A stretch of 64,000 bases of DNA from positions 42,358,955 through 42,422,954 of the forward strand of contig CM063111.1 of NCBI GenBank assembly GCA_031841125.1, given 5' to 3'. Origin of the DNA: Acanthococcus lagerstroemiae (lineage: Eukaryota > Arthropoda > Insecta > Hemiptera > Eriococcidae). The position numbers were made by a program, and so were the translations under genes. Below are positions 43,130 to 55,515 of this stretch, in pieces (the stretch's first letter is position 1; every line of letters begins with the position of its first letter). A model generated the notes under the pieces. The model saw only the letters and a program-made list of their open reading frames with translations. It was not told where the DNA came from and did not search any database.

Positions 43130-44450
43130 CTTTAAAAGTTTTCCATTTTGATAGGAGGCAAATGGAGTATTTTTGTAAAATGCAGGTAAAAATGTGGCTG
43201 TTTCTATAAAAAGGGTCAACTTTGTCGATCAGCTCATTTTCGATTTAAGCACATGTGTATGTAGTAGACTCAATTCCTAACAAGATGAGACCTTTTTCAG
43301 CTTCCTATGTGCCATATTTATCTCTCTAAATCCATTCTCGCTATTTTCGAAAAGCAGGATTTTGAGAAAAATGCGTTCAAAGCTTTTGCATACATTTTGT
43401 TGATTTTCTTGTCAAAGATCAAACTATGTAATAGACTATTATACAAGGTGTCTGGACTTCGTTCAAGAACCCACTAGGTACGCATAGTACTCGATGAAAC
43501 TAAAGAAGTTGCGTACGAAATGTTACGCATGAGCAAATTGAAGGGGCTACGCCGTTTTAACGATTACGCAAAAACACAATTTTCAAGACGCTATACAAAC
43601 ATAATCTGACTATGGGAGCTGGTAGTATTGGCTTGACTGGAAAAAACAACTTATTACGATGTATTGCCTATTCTCAAAATTGAAGGCGTTAGAAAACGTT
43701 GAAAGTTGGAAAAATTTCATTTTTCGTTAAATGTTCAAGAAGACCGTTTTTCAGCCCAACTCTAGGTAAATAATTAATGGTTTGAGAGCTATTGTGACTA
43801 TAGGAACTTGTTCTACGTATCTAGGAGATGAAAAAATTACTCAATGCAGGATAACTTCTTAAAAATATTTTTTCATCTCCTAGATACGTACAACAGATTC
43901 GATGGTCGAAGACGTAGAACTACTTGCTGATATTGGAGGCTGCGATCTTCTTCATTTGAAAGAGCATCAAATTTCGTACAAAAATCCATAATAGTCTTAA
44001 AATCGATTTTTTTGTTTTCTTCTTACCAACAAAGTTGTCCCTCTTTATAGAAACTGTCACAAATAATGAATTTATTTCAGTCTGATAGTATTATCATCTA
44101 CAACATATTCTCCATTTATAAATTCAAATAATGGAATCTAGATCAAACATTAATTTTAATAGAATTTTTCCAGACTCAGTCTATAACCCTAAAGTTTTTC
44201 TTTTTCCTAATTTGAGACTAATGTTGACTCCCATGGTCCACATAAACCACACCAACTTGTTCACAAAAGTTATTATTTTGTGAACGGGTTAATACGGATA
44301 TAGTGGGCTGAAATTCTGAGTACAGTCTCCAGCTGTAAACAGAGAAAAATGTAGGGAGTTACGAAGTTCGTTCAAAAAAACTGTAAGATAAGAGTTACCT
44401 TAATGCATCTTATTAGGGTCATTCTCTATAAACTGAAAATATTTTGTTAG
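43130..44450. repeat. Remnants of fold-back type elements with a perfect 24-bp hairpin
   Basis: At 43,444 a left tip TA|CAAGGTGTCTGGACTTCG resembles the start of the fold-back element at 53,513 (CAGGGTGTCTGAGTTTCG). The following text (GCCTATTCTCAAAATTGAAGG, AACTTATTACG) echoes both fold-back regions. No right tip was found. GTTTCTATAAAAAGGGTCAA (43,199) recurs inverted near 44,035. An exact hairpin pairs TACGTATCTAGGAGATGAAA (43,814-43,837) with its complement at 43,867-43,890. Confidence 0.5.
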
Positions 44451-46405
44451 TAGCATATTTTGAACCCTAACTTTCGATTTATTCATTTTTGTGTGTAGAG
44501 GGGGGGGGGTTATTTCGGGTTACACAATAACATCCGCTACAAATTCCACCAATCCAACTCATCAGACAGGAGGAGGACAGTTATCACCTTCTGAATGGAA
44601 AAAAACATAGGGAGGTGTCCATCGTCGTGGATGTTACCATCTTTTCTGAGTACCCCTTATATTTTTTTTAAATTTCTGTTTCAAGTTGTATTTTCTCAAT
44701 AAAGTGGTATTATTCATAAAGATTGGGAGTATGTGTTGAGAAGTTCAATTTGTTGTCTGTGACTTTACATTCCCAGAAGGAATGGTGTAAAGTTCTGTTA
44801 CGAGGGTTTTCAGTCCATAGTGGTGGTCAATCTTCGACTGGTGTGTATATGCCTAATGCATTTTCCAGCACAACAAATGGCAGTACTGGTACAGTTTTGA
44901 TTCCTGAACACGATTCAGGTGCCAGATCGTAGTCACTAGCGCATGGTATAGCACAATTTCCAAAAATTCCCTGGAAAAGGAAATTTGTGAAGCTGTTTTG
45001 CCCGTAGTTGTGGATATCAGTGCCTTCGCCGTAGACAGATGTCTATCGACTTCAACAAAGTCGTCGCTCCCCCTAAATTCTTATATTCCTGTCATCACTT
45101 TCTCTGGCCTAATTGATTTTGCTCGTTTGTCTTTAAACCTACTGGAAGGCGACGGAAGAGAAAATTCAATCTGCTCATAGATTTGTATTCCATTCGACGT
45201 TGTTTTCCGGGAGATGTGTATGAAAATAACTTAGAATTTAAAAGCAAGAAGAATTATAATTTTCTGTTACGAAGTTTGGACTTTAGGCCACTGAGTGCCA
45301 AATCTAATAGGATATTCGAATGAGACTACCCAAAAGACCCCTATTTTGGCATGTTGATTCTCCACCTGTTCGAAGTGAAATTTCAGTTCTGAGGGTAGTT
45401 AATGGTAACCCGTGCCACAAGAGGATTGAAGTTCTTATAAGAGTTTACACGTTGATTTTGAGAATTCGAGTTTCTTACACAACAGTAGTCTTCACACATG
45501 AGCCTAGAATTTTTTTTTACAATTTCTGGGTCTAAGGGTTCCATTTCTAAGATCCTCTCTCCCATCCCTTTAACCGTACAAGGGCCAAGTGGAGGTAATT
45601 TTAGATGATTTCAATTTTTCTGTTCCTTACGTTTAGAACATGTTTTTCTTGGGTCACTATCTGATATCCGGATACGAGCAAAAATCTATGACTGTTTTTC
45701 GAAATCAGAGGCCCAAAAATCTTCATTTCGATATTTTGAAGTAAGTCACTGAGTGATTTGAAGCAAAAATTTTCATTTTGGCGTCTAAATTAAATGGGTC
45801 TGCGAGTTTTTTGGCAATGGCACGAAAGAAGTGTTTAGTCCGAATCGGAGCGAGGGCATTTGAAATCACAGAAACGAGAGTTTGTAGAAAACGTGTGTAT
45901 TGATTGATCGATTGAAACAATACGTCTTTCCGAAAGTGCTAAACATGAGCTGTAACTGAACTGATATACTGCCTGGCCGATGAAGGGAGAAGAAAAGAAG
46001 AGTGAGTCGTGGGAATAAGAAGAAGAACGTGGTTTTGAAAAGATAACGTACCGGAAGTTCAGGAATACAGGAGACAGAAGACGTTTGTTAGACGTTCGCA
46101 TCGTGCTATGTAGAAACTAGCCGGACAGGACGATTTATGGGAATATGTACATAGGAGAGGAGAGGGTTACCGCATATCGAACATCTCCACGAAATGTTCG
46201 GATTCAAATTTCGATTATACTTCTCAGTTTCTAATATTCACCCTCCCCTTCCTCTACCCATCTACCCACTCCAATTAGGATGAGGTTTCCTACAGAAATG
46301 AGGGGGAAAGTGAGTCATCAGATTTTTGAATTGTGCCTCCCACTCGTAATTCCCTTCTGGCATCTCTGTTTTTAATTAATGAAACACCCAACAACTATCG
46401 ATAAT
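44451..46405. other. Intergenic DNA; no gene called
   Basis: Two + frames (44,723-44,932 and 44,998-45,180) look mildly protein-like (VLPVVVDISAFAVDRCL, ITFSGLIDFARLSLNLL), but they are in different frames and match nothing I know. Nothing else stands out. Confidence 0.3.
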
Positions 46406-46786
46406 GAAGAGCGGCATTCCAAAACGTGCTTAGTCCAAAAAGATGAAAATCGAGATATTACCGCGATCTAGTAGTGAAAACGGTCCCTCATAGAACTACC
46501 TAGTCAGAATAGTAAAAAAATGCGATCTCTATGCGTGAATACATGTTCTATGCGAGCGGTGTCATTAGGCCGTTCCAAAATGTGCTTCATCCTACGTTCC
46601 TACCTCGCAGCTAGTAGTTGTAGTACAGCGGATGCAGTATTAGGGATCTTATTTAGAAAGATTCAGTGTTGCCATTCATGAAAAAATAAAATAAAATGAG
46701 ATCAAACGTTATCAATGTACACAGTTTTTTCAATTTCCTGAAAATTTTGATTTTTGGACAAAGCACGTTTTGGAATGCCACTCTTC
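46406..46786. mobile_element. MITE with tips GAAGAG(C/T)GGCATTCC
   Basis: The left arm GAAGAGCGGCATTCCAAAAC then GTGCTTAGTCCAAAAA pairs with the right arm TTTTTGGACAAAGCACGTTT then TGGAATGCCACTCTTC. About 40 bp pair with few mismatches over 381 bp. A related word, CCGTTCCAAAATGTGCTT, lies in the middle. No coding capacity and no clear target duplication. Confidence 0.7.
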
Positions 46787-48207
46787 GATTGTGAATTGAA
46801 GTTGAGAGGTACCCGAGCAAGTGAAGTGATATAGCCTTAATCCTCACCCCTGAGTATACATAATTTGTTTTACAAATTATTGTCGTATAGAATTTAGGAA
46901 TTTTGTTTCGAGAAGTGGATCAGCTGGAGGAAGTTCATTTTTGTGGCTCGCATATCGGTCTTGTATTTGAAAGAGGACCCGTACGTGGCAGTACATTTCA
47001 AAATCGGATTACAAAATGAGCTATTGGTTCTGTGTTCTGCCTTTTGGGTTCCTTCGGCTCTCCGGGAGGTCAGTGCCTTACTCATTTCCTGTTAGATACA
47101 TGTACCCGACGTACGTATCATACTCGATGGAATCTTCACCTGTGGGTGAGGGCATCGAACTCGAGTAATTGCGAACCTGTGCTCGGCTTACTGAGGGCTA
47201 AAGAAGTGAACGATCGGCCCATATTGTCGTGCAGGGGTTGTTGACATCCTGGTGATAGGTGTAGTATCCTTTTTCTTTTTCTTCTTCGAGTAAACGCCAT
47301 CGTTTTGTACTTGTAAATGTAGCATGTAATTGCCTCGATAATGATGTCCCGTGTTCGCGTATACACGTACTGTTATGCGCATTACACGTAAAATAAAAAT
47401 TAAGAAATGAAGGAAAAACAAAAGTACACCTCGTAATGGGCTTTCATTTAAAAGGAGAGTGCGAGTAAGTGCGCGTGTTTTTATAACTGTGAAAATGCGC
47501 GATGACTTCCGTTTTTGGTCACAGTCTGATACGGGGAACCGGTTGCGAATAATTAATTAATTATATGCCTGCGCTGGTCTGGAGGTACGCGTGTTTTAGA
47601 ATTCGAAACGACGAATGTCCTTCCACGGTGGCAGACTGTCGGACGGTTGTCGAGATGAAAGTACCAGAAAAATGAGAATTTGTGTCTATTCGCGATCTGG
47701 TTCCGACAATTTACGAAGGTCGTGTAGGTGTAGAAATGAGTGACCAAAAAAAGCCTTTCTTCTCATCACTTCAGTTAGAAAGAAAAAAAATTCCGAAGAA
47801 CTGATAACACGAAACCCTCGGTAAGCTGTAATTCATTTTCCAAAAGCGACGGATTTTTACAATGCTCGTTTTTTTTCCCCATTACCTTTTCACCCCGCTT
47901 TATGTTGGAAAACGGTGTCGACTTTGGAGGCCTTCTCTTTTTTGTTGTGTACCTTTAAGGTGAGGTATAATGCAACCTTTGAGTCGAATTATAATTACAT
48001 GTTCTAAGACTGGTTTTGACGTCGACTAATTTACGAGGTCCGCTTTCCCTCTTTCAAACTACCTCTGAGAACTGGAATTTTCTAGAAATAGATTGTGAAT
48101 TGACAGTGAATAGTACAGTTATAAAGTTGAAACTCTGGACTGTGTTCTGTATGGTTTTGAAACTGAATAGGTGGTGACGAGTATCATCATTTGTTTATTA
48201 ACCCTGC
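46787..48207. other. Intergenic DNA, no gene recognised
   Basis: Short open frames on both strands around 47,030-47,420 and 47,553-47,747 overlap each other and show no motif. Confidence 0.35.
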
Positions 48208-48775
48208 AATGCCACTCTTAGTGAAATTCACTAAAATTGTATTTTTAAGCATGGGGTGGACGGTATGTTAACAGATTCTCTCCAAATCGTTACCAAGTAA
48301 TGCTTAGTATCTCTTTACTCTCTTTAGAATGTATCATGTTCGTTGTTATTCCTTCAACAATTGTTAGGAATGTGCAACCAGCTAATAAAAAAGCTACATT
48401 ACGATTTTTTTAAAAGTTTTAATTAATATTTTTTTAGAAAATTGGAAACCCCTGAATTCCAATATTTAGCTAATTTTGATAGAAACTATAATACTGCTAG
48501 TCGAAATAAACCTCTTTTTAGAACATGAAAAGTCATGCGATATTGAATTATCAATTTTGACTACTGTGCCCAAAATGCCCAGAAACCTAATATTTCAGAA
48601 GCACGTAAAATTTTTTTTTTTTTGGATTCCTGGATTGGGTATCAACGTATGGCGGTTCGAAAGCATATCATTAGCGAGTGTTTTGCGCCCCAACGTTCAC
48701 GGAAATACTGCTGCACATACCGTGCCGGTAAGGTTGCCTATCACGATTTTAGTCACTTTCACTAAAAGTGGCATT
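48208..48775. mobile_element. MITE with tips AATGCCACT(C/T)TTAGTGAAA
   Basis: AATGCCACTCTTAGTGAAAT then TCACTAAAAT on the left is matched by ATTTTAGTCACTTTCACTAA then AAGTGGCATT on the right, giving inverted arms of about 33 bp around 568 bp. I see no transposase and no certain target duplication. Confidence 0.65.
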
Positions 48776-48924
48776 TAAGAGTTGACAAAAGGTATAAGAA
48801 ACTTTTTAACATCTACAGGAGAATCATCGATCTCTGATGTTGGTTGTACTTTAGTCTGTGGTGACTGTTGGAATTCTACTCGCTGAAAATTACCCACATC
48901 CTTTTCAGAATCACGCAAAACTGT

Positions 48925-49116
48925 CTAAAATTTCAATTCTTTGTGCAGGAGGTCACCTTGTTTACTGCATTTTGTACATAGATTGTTAGTGGCTGTATTT
49001 TGGCTGTCGCTGACGGAGATCAATAGGGTATCGTCGGCAAATATGACTTTCACTATCTTGCGAGGGCCGGACTGACTTTCTAAAACGGGGCAAACACTTC
49101 TCTCGAAACCTTTCAA
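48925..49116 (-). pseudogene. Reverse-transcriptase fragment (FADD motif)
   Basis: The minus strand reads KIVKVIFADDTLLISVSDS followed by a leucine/lysine-containing stretch. FADD with a preceding hydrophobic strand is the catalytic motif of non-LTR reverse transcriptases. Only about 60 residues remain before a stop, and nothing recognisable adjoins. It is a dead fragment; it could derive from the same family as one of the LINE tails in this window, but no overlap allows a test. Confidence 0.5.
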
Positions 49117-49599
49117 CCGTTACAAAAGCTCTGAGTAGATCACAGTTCGTCTACTCTTCACATTCAGTATCATTTTCTCTCCAGAACCGCCTACGATAAA
49201 GTTGACGAATTAATTTTGATTTTAGTGCGATTACTTGATCATGAACCCAGAAACATGGAAATGAATCAGCATTTCGTTCCATTCGGCCCGACCGTGGATT
49301 GAAAATGAGACAAGTCCGCAAACTTTGAATTTCTTGACGGGAAGGGAAAAATCTTATGCCCATCGTTGGCGAAGCTAATCTCCTAAAAATAACAAATCCG
49401 TGGTGGAAAAGAAAAATTCGTTCCTCTTTTGTCACCGCAGGGAGTTGAAAAGCGACTCTAGAAGAATATGATGGTCTCGACTTAAGACTCTGATTGGGGG
49501 GGGGGGGGGGAGAGAAAACAACTATTGTGAATCTTGAACTGAAAACTTTTTAGAATTGGTTTTTTGTGCCACGGAATTCATAGTGATGACGAAACGCAG
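49117..49599. other. Non-coding DNA with a G-run
   Basis: A run of about 14 G lies near 49,497-49,510. No gene is supported. Confidence 0.35.
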
Positions 49600-51800
49600 T
49601 GCCCTCGAAATTAGCGACTCGGAAATTTGTTTGATTTCGAAATTTTATTTAACTTTGCTGGAAAAAAATTTAATCGAGCCCAAATTTTTGAAATTTTGCT
49701 TTTATTTCGAATTGGTAATAAACAAAAACAGGTCAATCAGGTCAAAATAGTTGGGCCTACAATTTTTTAAATTATATCAAAATGTTTACCTATGCTCGGT
49801 CAAAAAATAATATAATTAATCGCATCCAAATTTTTTAAATGTTGCCAAATTTTTATTTAACGAGAAATAAACGTACACAATATTTAAAAAAAATAATAAA
49901 AACTATGAACAATTGAATCGGATTCCAATTTTTATATTTTTTTAAAAAGTTGACTTGACAAAAAAAAAAGAAAAAGAATCGGGTTTTACAGGGTGGCCAC
50001 TTTTCTGGAAGTCCTGGAAGTCAGGGAATTCTGTTTTCTGTAAGACCTGGTAAAGTCATAGAAAAGTCAGGGAATTTTGAAGGAAATCTTATGATGTGAA
50101 AGTATTATACAATTTTCTCTGTAAAACTCTATTGAACATTTTTTTAATAATTTTTTTTATTACGAAAAAGCTGGAAAATAGACTGAAAAATCTGGAAAAG
50201 TCGGTGAATTTTATCCTCCGAAGAAAATGGTCACCCTGTTTTAATTTTCTTTTTTGGTTTTATTTAATTTCCACAATGAGCAAAGTAAAATAAATGAATC
50301 CATGAAGTTGATTAGGTCCAAATGTTTACTTGAAGAGCAAGTAAATAAATACATCAAGTTACTTGGGTCCAAATTTTGACTTGAGCACAAAAAGAAAGCA
50401 AAAAGAGTTGGCATGAATTTTTCAAGTTTTGTCCGCTTTTTTCTCACTTTTTTCTTAACCGGCAAATAAATATGAATATGAATGAATTAATAAGTATATG
50501 TAAATGAGAAGGATAGTCGGTCCAAATTTTTTGACTCTTGCCTAAATGTGGAGGGGGGAAAAATAGGTCAATCTGATGTAAAGTTTTCAAATTTAGCCCA
50601 CATTCCACTTGACGAGCAAATAAATATGAATATAAATAAATAATTGAATGAATAAAAACATAAACTGATAAAGCCAGCGGAGTCAAAGTTTTTAACTTTC
50701 ATCATTGATCTGCAAATAAATAAATAAACATTCAATGGGAAGGGAGAGAGGAAATCGAGGGCAGTCTGGTTCAAATTTTTCAAATTGTGACCGAATTGTG
50801 ATTAGGAAATCAGAAGAAAAATATTAAGTCGGGTCAAAATTTTTCGGTGTCGTCTAAATTTTAAGTTAGCAAGCTGAAAAAAAGTCAGTCGGGTTCAAAT
50901 TTTTTAAATTTGTTGAATTCTTTATTTGACAGGAAAACGAAGTCAATTGAGTCGGAATCCTTCGAATTTTGACTGGGCAAGCAGGAAAAAGAAAAAGGGT
51001 AGTCAGGCTCAAATTTTTCTCATTATCTGGCCCGTTCGCGTGAGTTTTTTGAGACTGATTTCGGCTTTGCTCCATTCCCGTTTGACGATAAAACAAGTAA
51101 GTAAAGTCAGTCAGGTCCAAATTTTTTGAATTGTGCCCAGATTTTGAGGTGAATTACAAAAAAATAGGAGTCTGGTTCAGATGTTTTAAATCGAGATCGA
51201 ATTGATAAAATTTTGCTCAAATTAAAACTCGGCAACCAAGAAAAAAATTTAATCGGAATTAGATTTTTCGAATTGGCCTGAATTTTAATTTGACAAGGAA
51301 AATAAAAGAAAATGGTCAGTTAGGTTCAAATTTTTCAAATTTATTCAAGTAACACTCGACCAGAAAACTAATTCAATCGAGTCCAAATTGTTCGAAGTTT
51401 GCCTGAATTCTGACTTGGTGAGCAGGAAAAAAAAGGAGTCAATGGAGTTCAGATTTTTCAAATTTCTTCAATGCCGATGTAATAAGACAACAAAGTCAAT
51501 CGAGCCCAAATTATTCGAGTTTTGCTTGAATTCTGACTCGGCAAATAGAAAAGAAAGGGCCAGTTGGGTTCAAATTTCTCAAATTTTCCCCATTCCTATT
51601 TGGCGAGAAAACAAGTAAATAAAATAAATCAAGTCCAGATTTTTCAAATTGTGCCCAAATTTTAAGTTGAAAGAAGGGGAAAAAAGGCAGTTTAGTTCAA
51701 ATGTTTCAGATTGTGACCCAGTCTATTAAATTTTACCCAAATTGTTACTGGGCAACCAGAAAAAAATTCAGTCGGGTCCAAATTTTTCGAATTTTGTTTG
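49600..51800. repeat. Degenerate AT-rich minisatellite, 2.2 kb
   Basis: Variants of GTCAGTCGGGTCCAAATTTT followed by TCGAATTTTGCC..AATTTTGACTTGGC and AGGAAAAAAA recur dozens of times with a spacing of roughly 65-75 bp. Examples with good matches lie near 50,500, 50,760, 50,885, 51,000, 51,105, 51,380, 51,505 and 51,770. Divergence between units is high and spacing is irregular, so the array is old. Translated, it gives repeated peptides such as LFEFCLNSDSA..RK (51,388-51,618). A MITE (49,989-50,238) interrupts it. Confidence 0.7.
49989..50238. mobile_element. CAGGGTGGCCAC element with 5-bp duplication TTTTA
   Basis: The tips CAGGGTGGCCAC and ATGGTCACCCTG enclose 250 bp with repeated GGAAGTCCTGGAAGTCAGGG and AAAGTCAGGGAATTTTG words. 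The 5-bp duplication TTTTA is perfect (49,984-49,988 and 50,239-50,243). It inserted into the degenerate minisatellite and is therefore younger than much of that array. Confidence 0.85.
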
Positions 51801-53510
51801 AATCTTGAATTCAGTGGCCTTAAAACCTTCATTTGAAAAATAAAATCTTTTGTAGGGCCGTATGGGGAAGCTCCAGATATCTGAGCATCCCAAATCCCAG
51901 AAATGATTGTTAATTCTCATAAAATTTCCCCCTTTTTTTTCTGCACAGGTTAAATTTTTTCGATTTTTCTTGAAATTTGCAGAAAATGTTTTTTTCAATC
52001 CGTGGAACTAATCTAGGTGATAGACAGTTAATAAAAATAACGACTACCCTGTTGCACATTGTTGAACAGATATGAGCTCAAATGGTTGACCTGGAGTCCT
52101 GGAGTGCGGGGAGTGTTCATGGGAGGCTAACACATATCAAAATAATGCTGAACATTCTTTCGTTCATTTAGTAAAATGTCTCGCACTCACACTTGGTGGT
52201 ATGTATGACGATGCACACATGCCATAATGGCTCCCCAGACACCGCATCTTCGGCCTGGGAAACCACCCTTTCGAGTTTTGCATCGGTGACCAGAGAGACG
52301 TCTTGAGGCTGGCTTAGGCCCCTATTTCGCCTCTCCTTGCTTCGGATTCGCGCTGTCCTGCCAAGGCCACTATGGAGACACCCTACTGACCGAGGCAACG
52401 CTCACCCAGCGTTAACCTGAAATTCGGGTGGGCTCACAGCTGGACTGTACTTCCTTCCTGCACCTCTTACCTCCTCGTCTTGGTATGTTTGGCGACGCAG
52501 GAAGATTGTGACCGCGGAGTAAACATGTCTATGTCTCGAATGGTGAAGATAAAGAAAGAAGCATGAGCCGCTGCTCAGCGCAAAAAAGAAGAAGTGCAAT
52601 CATTTTGAGATGTACTGTTCATTGTCTTCTTTGTGGAACATCACAATCGAATCATATCCGATCATAGAGCAAATGCGGCAATTCTAAGATCCGAATCACT
52701 CGTTTATTATTGTTCAAACAAAAATTTAAATATAGATACTCTGTCTTGTAGCAGACCTCGAATAGGCCCAATTGAATTTAATACACTGATAAAGAAAAAC
52801 TGAATGCTGATAATTTACGCTTTCAGTATTCCTAGTTTTGATCATTCGGGGAACCAGCATTGATCGTTTGGATGAAGTGGTCAATATTTCTGAATTTCTC
52901 GATTCTGGATGTCAATATTAATGATCGTCTAGAACGCGCTTTAGTATTGAATGCTAGTAATAAATAAAAAATTGGCGTGTGTATACACTCGGGTCAGTCA
53001 CGGACGTTAACTACTAAATCTGGACTTTTCACTGTCGCTAATGTGGAGGCCGAAGTATTTTGTAATTTCTTCCAAAAATATTTTCCAAAGTTGTTTGTTT
53101 CAAGCCTATTATTGCTTATATTCTTCAGAAATTTGTTGATAAATTAAATGATTAATGATTTTTCTAAATCGATACACAATGAATCTAACATTTGTTAGCC
53201 TTTCATTTTTCCTGTCAGTTATTAGATGCGGAACACATTTACCACCAATTTCATTCAAATGGAATATTGCCTGTTTTCTGCATGCTTATAAATGCAGAAG
53301 ATTGCATGTTCAAATTACCCACAAATAGTGGCAAAACTATGGGCATTTTTCAACTCTCTTAAGACTGTCTCATTTGTGTTATAATCCATATTACTGTAAT
53401 GTCGTTACAGGAAAAATGTTGAAGTATGCATTATTCTGATGTTTCTTTAAAATTACAAAAAAAAAAAATCCAAGCTTTGTGGCTTGTAGCGTACACTTGT
53501 ACTCTCAAAA
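51801..53510. other. Intergenic DNA with a CG-richer patch at 52,190-52,530
   Basis: The patch has a strong minus-strand donor-like site (GAGGAG|GTAAGA, near 52,465) after a short open frame containing MFTPRSQSSCVAKHTKTRR, but no clear acceptor or homology. The right half (52,620-53,510) is plain AT-rich DNA. At 52,038 an isolated GACTACCCTG resembles a CAGGGTG-type right tip without a partner. Confidence 0.3.
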
Positions 53511-53512
53511 TA

Positions 53513-55513
53513 CAGGGTGTCTGAGTTTCGGTTGCTAAGCGGGAAGGAATGAATAGTACTTGAATAGACAAAGCAAAAGTGTTATTATCACCTTTTGCCT
53601 AATCACAAAATCGAAGGCGCCGCATCTTTGTAAAAATCGAAAAATTCACTAATTTTGACCTATTACAAAAATCACGAGTAATGATGTTGCCCAGTCTACA
53701 ATGATGCCATGGTACAGCACTCTCTTAGAGTAACAAAACAAGTTATTACGAAATCCGGCCTGCTCTGAAAATTTAAGCAGGTAAATGGCATCCAAAATTC
53801 AGAAATTTCAATTTTTTACAAAATTGTGCAAAAAGCCTACTTTTACTGAATCCCAACATGAATAACCAAAGGCCGGCGTACAGTTCTCATTATCAAAACT
53901 GGTAGCCCTGATTCAGATGAACAAAAAATCATACCACTATCTCCGTCCAGTTTTCAGAATTTAAAAAGTTAAGACACGTTGAAGTACTTTCAAATTTCAA
54001 AAAAACAGAAAATTTAACTCGCCCTAAAAATTAAACTGTTAGGGGGAAAGCTATTTGGTTTCTAGGCTCCGCTCAAAAGTAAGTTTCCCTAAATTCGTAA
54101 GCAGAAACAAAAATAAAATAAAACGAAATGAAAGGGAAATGTAAATCTTGAGTTTTGCACACTCTGGAATAGAACTGGAGTTGCTATCAGTGCTACAAAA
54201 ATGAGCCAACATTTCGACGTGCGTTGCTTGTGAATTACGAAGTGTAATACATTTCTACACCGCGTAACCGACGTTCGACGGAAATTCACGAGAAATTATG
54301 TCATACAGTCAATGGCGCAGCTAGGGGTTGGGGGGGCACAATAAGGTTTTCAAGGGAGAAAAAGTCGAAAATTGTAGTTTTTTTTTTTTAAATTGCCGAT
54401 ATTAGAGGACTATGTAAAAATATTGAGAGGGCATGACCCCCCCCCCCGGACGCTACACCACTGCATATACAGTGGCGAATTTCAGAAGAAAAGCCAAGTC
54501 TCTTGCTTCCAGGTTTCAAATTTTTGCAAGAAAACGTCGAGTTTGCAGACATCCTAACAGAAGATAAAAGTAAAGCGCACTTTTAATCGGAGGGATAACT
54601 GGTACATTCAGTAAGAGCTGATAAATTTTTTGAAATAATTTACTTTAAAAATTTATTCTCAATCTGGTAACGTCTCAAATTTTTAGATTTCTTTTATAAT
54701 GTGGGGAAATCAGTTAGTGTACAGAAGACAAATGCTGCTAAAAAACTGAACAGAATTAAAGCCTGTTGTTAATTTGCAGCGAAAGTGCACAAACCATGAC
54801 AATGGCTTGTCATAAAATGAATCAAGTTTCATTCATCTACTTTCAGCGAGAGGTCTTCTTGTATTCCAGTGCCTATTTGATGGTGGTTAGACAACTAGTT
54901 CAACAGATGGAGTCTTCATGTAACGCCAGTCATTCATTCAGGCATAACGACTATTGAAAGTTACAATAAATTAGAAGCGTTTGTTATTTTTCTTTTTTTT
55001 TTTTCTTTTTCTTCTTTAATCATAATAAGGTTCATTTTTCGATCAGTTCAGAAGCTTCATGAACTTCAACGCGACGTAACTTTTTAAATTCTGAAAATTG
55101 GAAGGAGATAGTGGTATGATTTTTTGTTCATCTGAATCAGGGCTACCAGTTTTGATAATGAGAACTGTACGCCGGCCTTTAGTTATTCATGTTGGGATTC
55201 AGTAAAAGTAGGCTTTTTGCACAATTTTGTAAAAAATTGAAATTTCTGAATTTTGGATGCCATTTACCTGCTTAAATTTTCAGAGCAGGCCGGATATCGT
55301 AATAACTTGTTTTGTTACTCTAAGTGAGTGCTGTAACATGGCATCATTGTAGACTGGGCAACATCATTACTCGTGATTTTTATAATGGGTCAAAATTGAT
55401 GAATTTTTCGATTTTTACAAAGATAGTCATGAAAGAATACCAAAAAAAGTCATGTTTTTTATTTTATTTTTTGTAATTTTTTTTTTCAAATCCAGTAGAC
55501 ACTAGACACCCTG
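53513..55513. mobile_element. Fold-back (long-TIR) element, 2.0 kb, TA duplication
   Basis: The tips are CAGGGTGTCTGAG on the left and ACTAGACACCCTG on the right, with TA outside both (53,511-53,512 and 55,514-55,515). Inverted arms of about 365 bp (about 53,622-53,990 and 55,062-55,425) match closely by eye, sharing for example GCCGGCGTACAGTTCTCATT, CAGGCCGGAT/ATCCGGCCTG and GGCATCATTGTAGACTGGGC in opposite orientations. The spacer of about 1 kb contains no transposase and carries a nested hAT-like MITE. Arms and tips make it a relative in structure, and partly in sequence, of 16,495-18,438. Confidence 0.85.
54310..54463. mobile_element. Nested hAT-like MITE, CAGTGGCGTAGC family
   Basis: CAATGGCGCAGC on the left and a right end ACGCTACACCACTG frame 154 bp. 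The interior has TTTCAAGGGAGAAAAAGTCG and ATTAGAGGACTATGTAAAAA as in the copies at 36,658 and 39,835. The flanks CATACAGT and CATATACAGT could be an 8-bp duplication with a later 2-bp change. It lies in the spacer of the 53,513-55,513 element. Confidence 0.65.
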
Positions 55514-55515
55514 TA

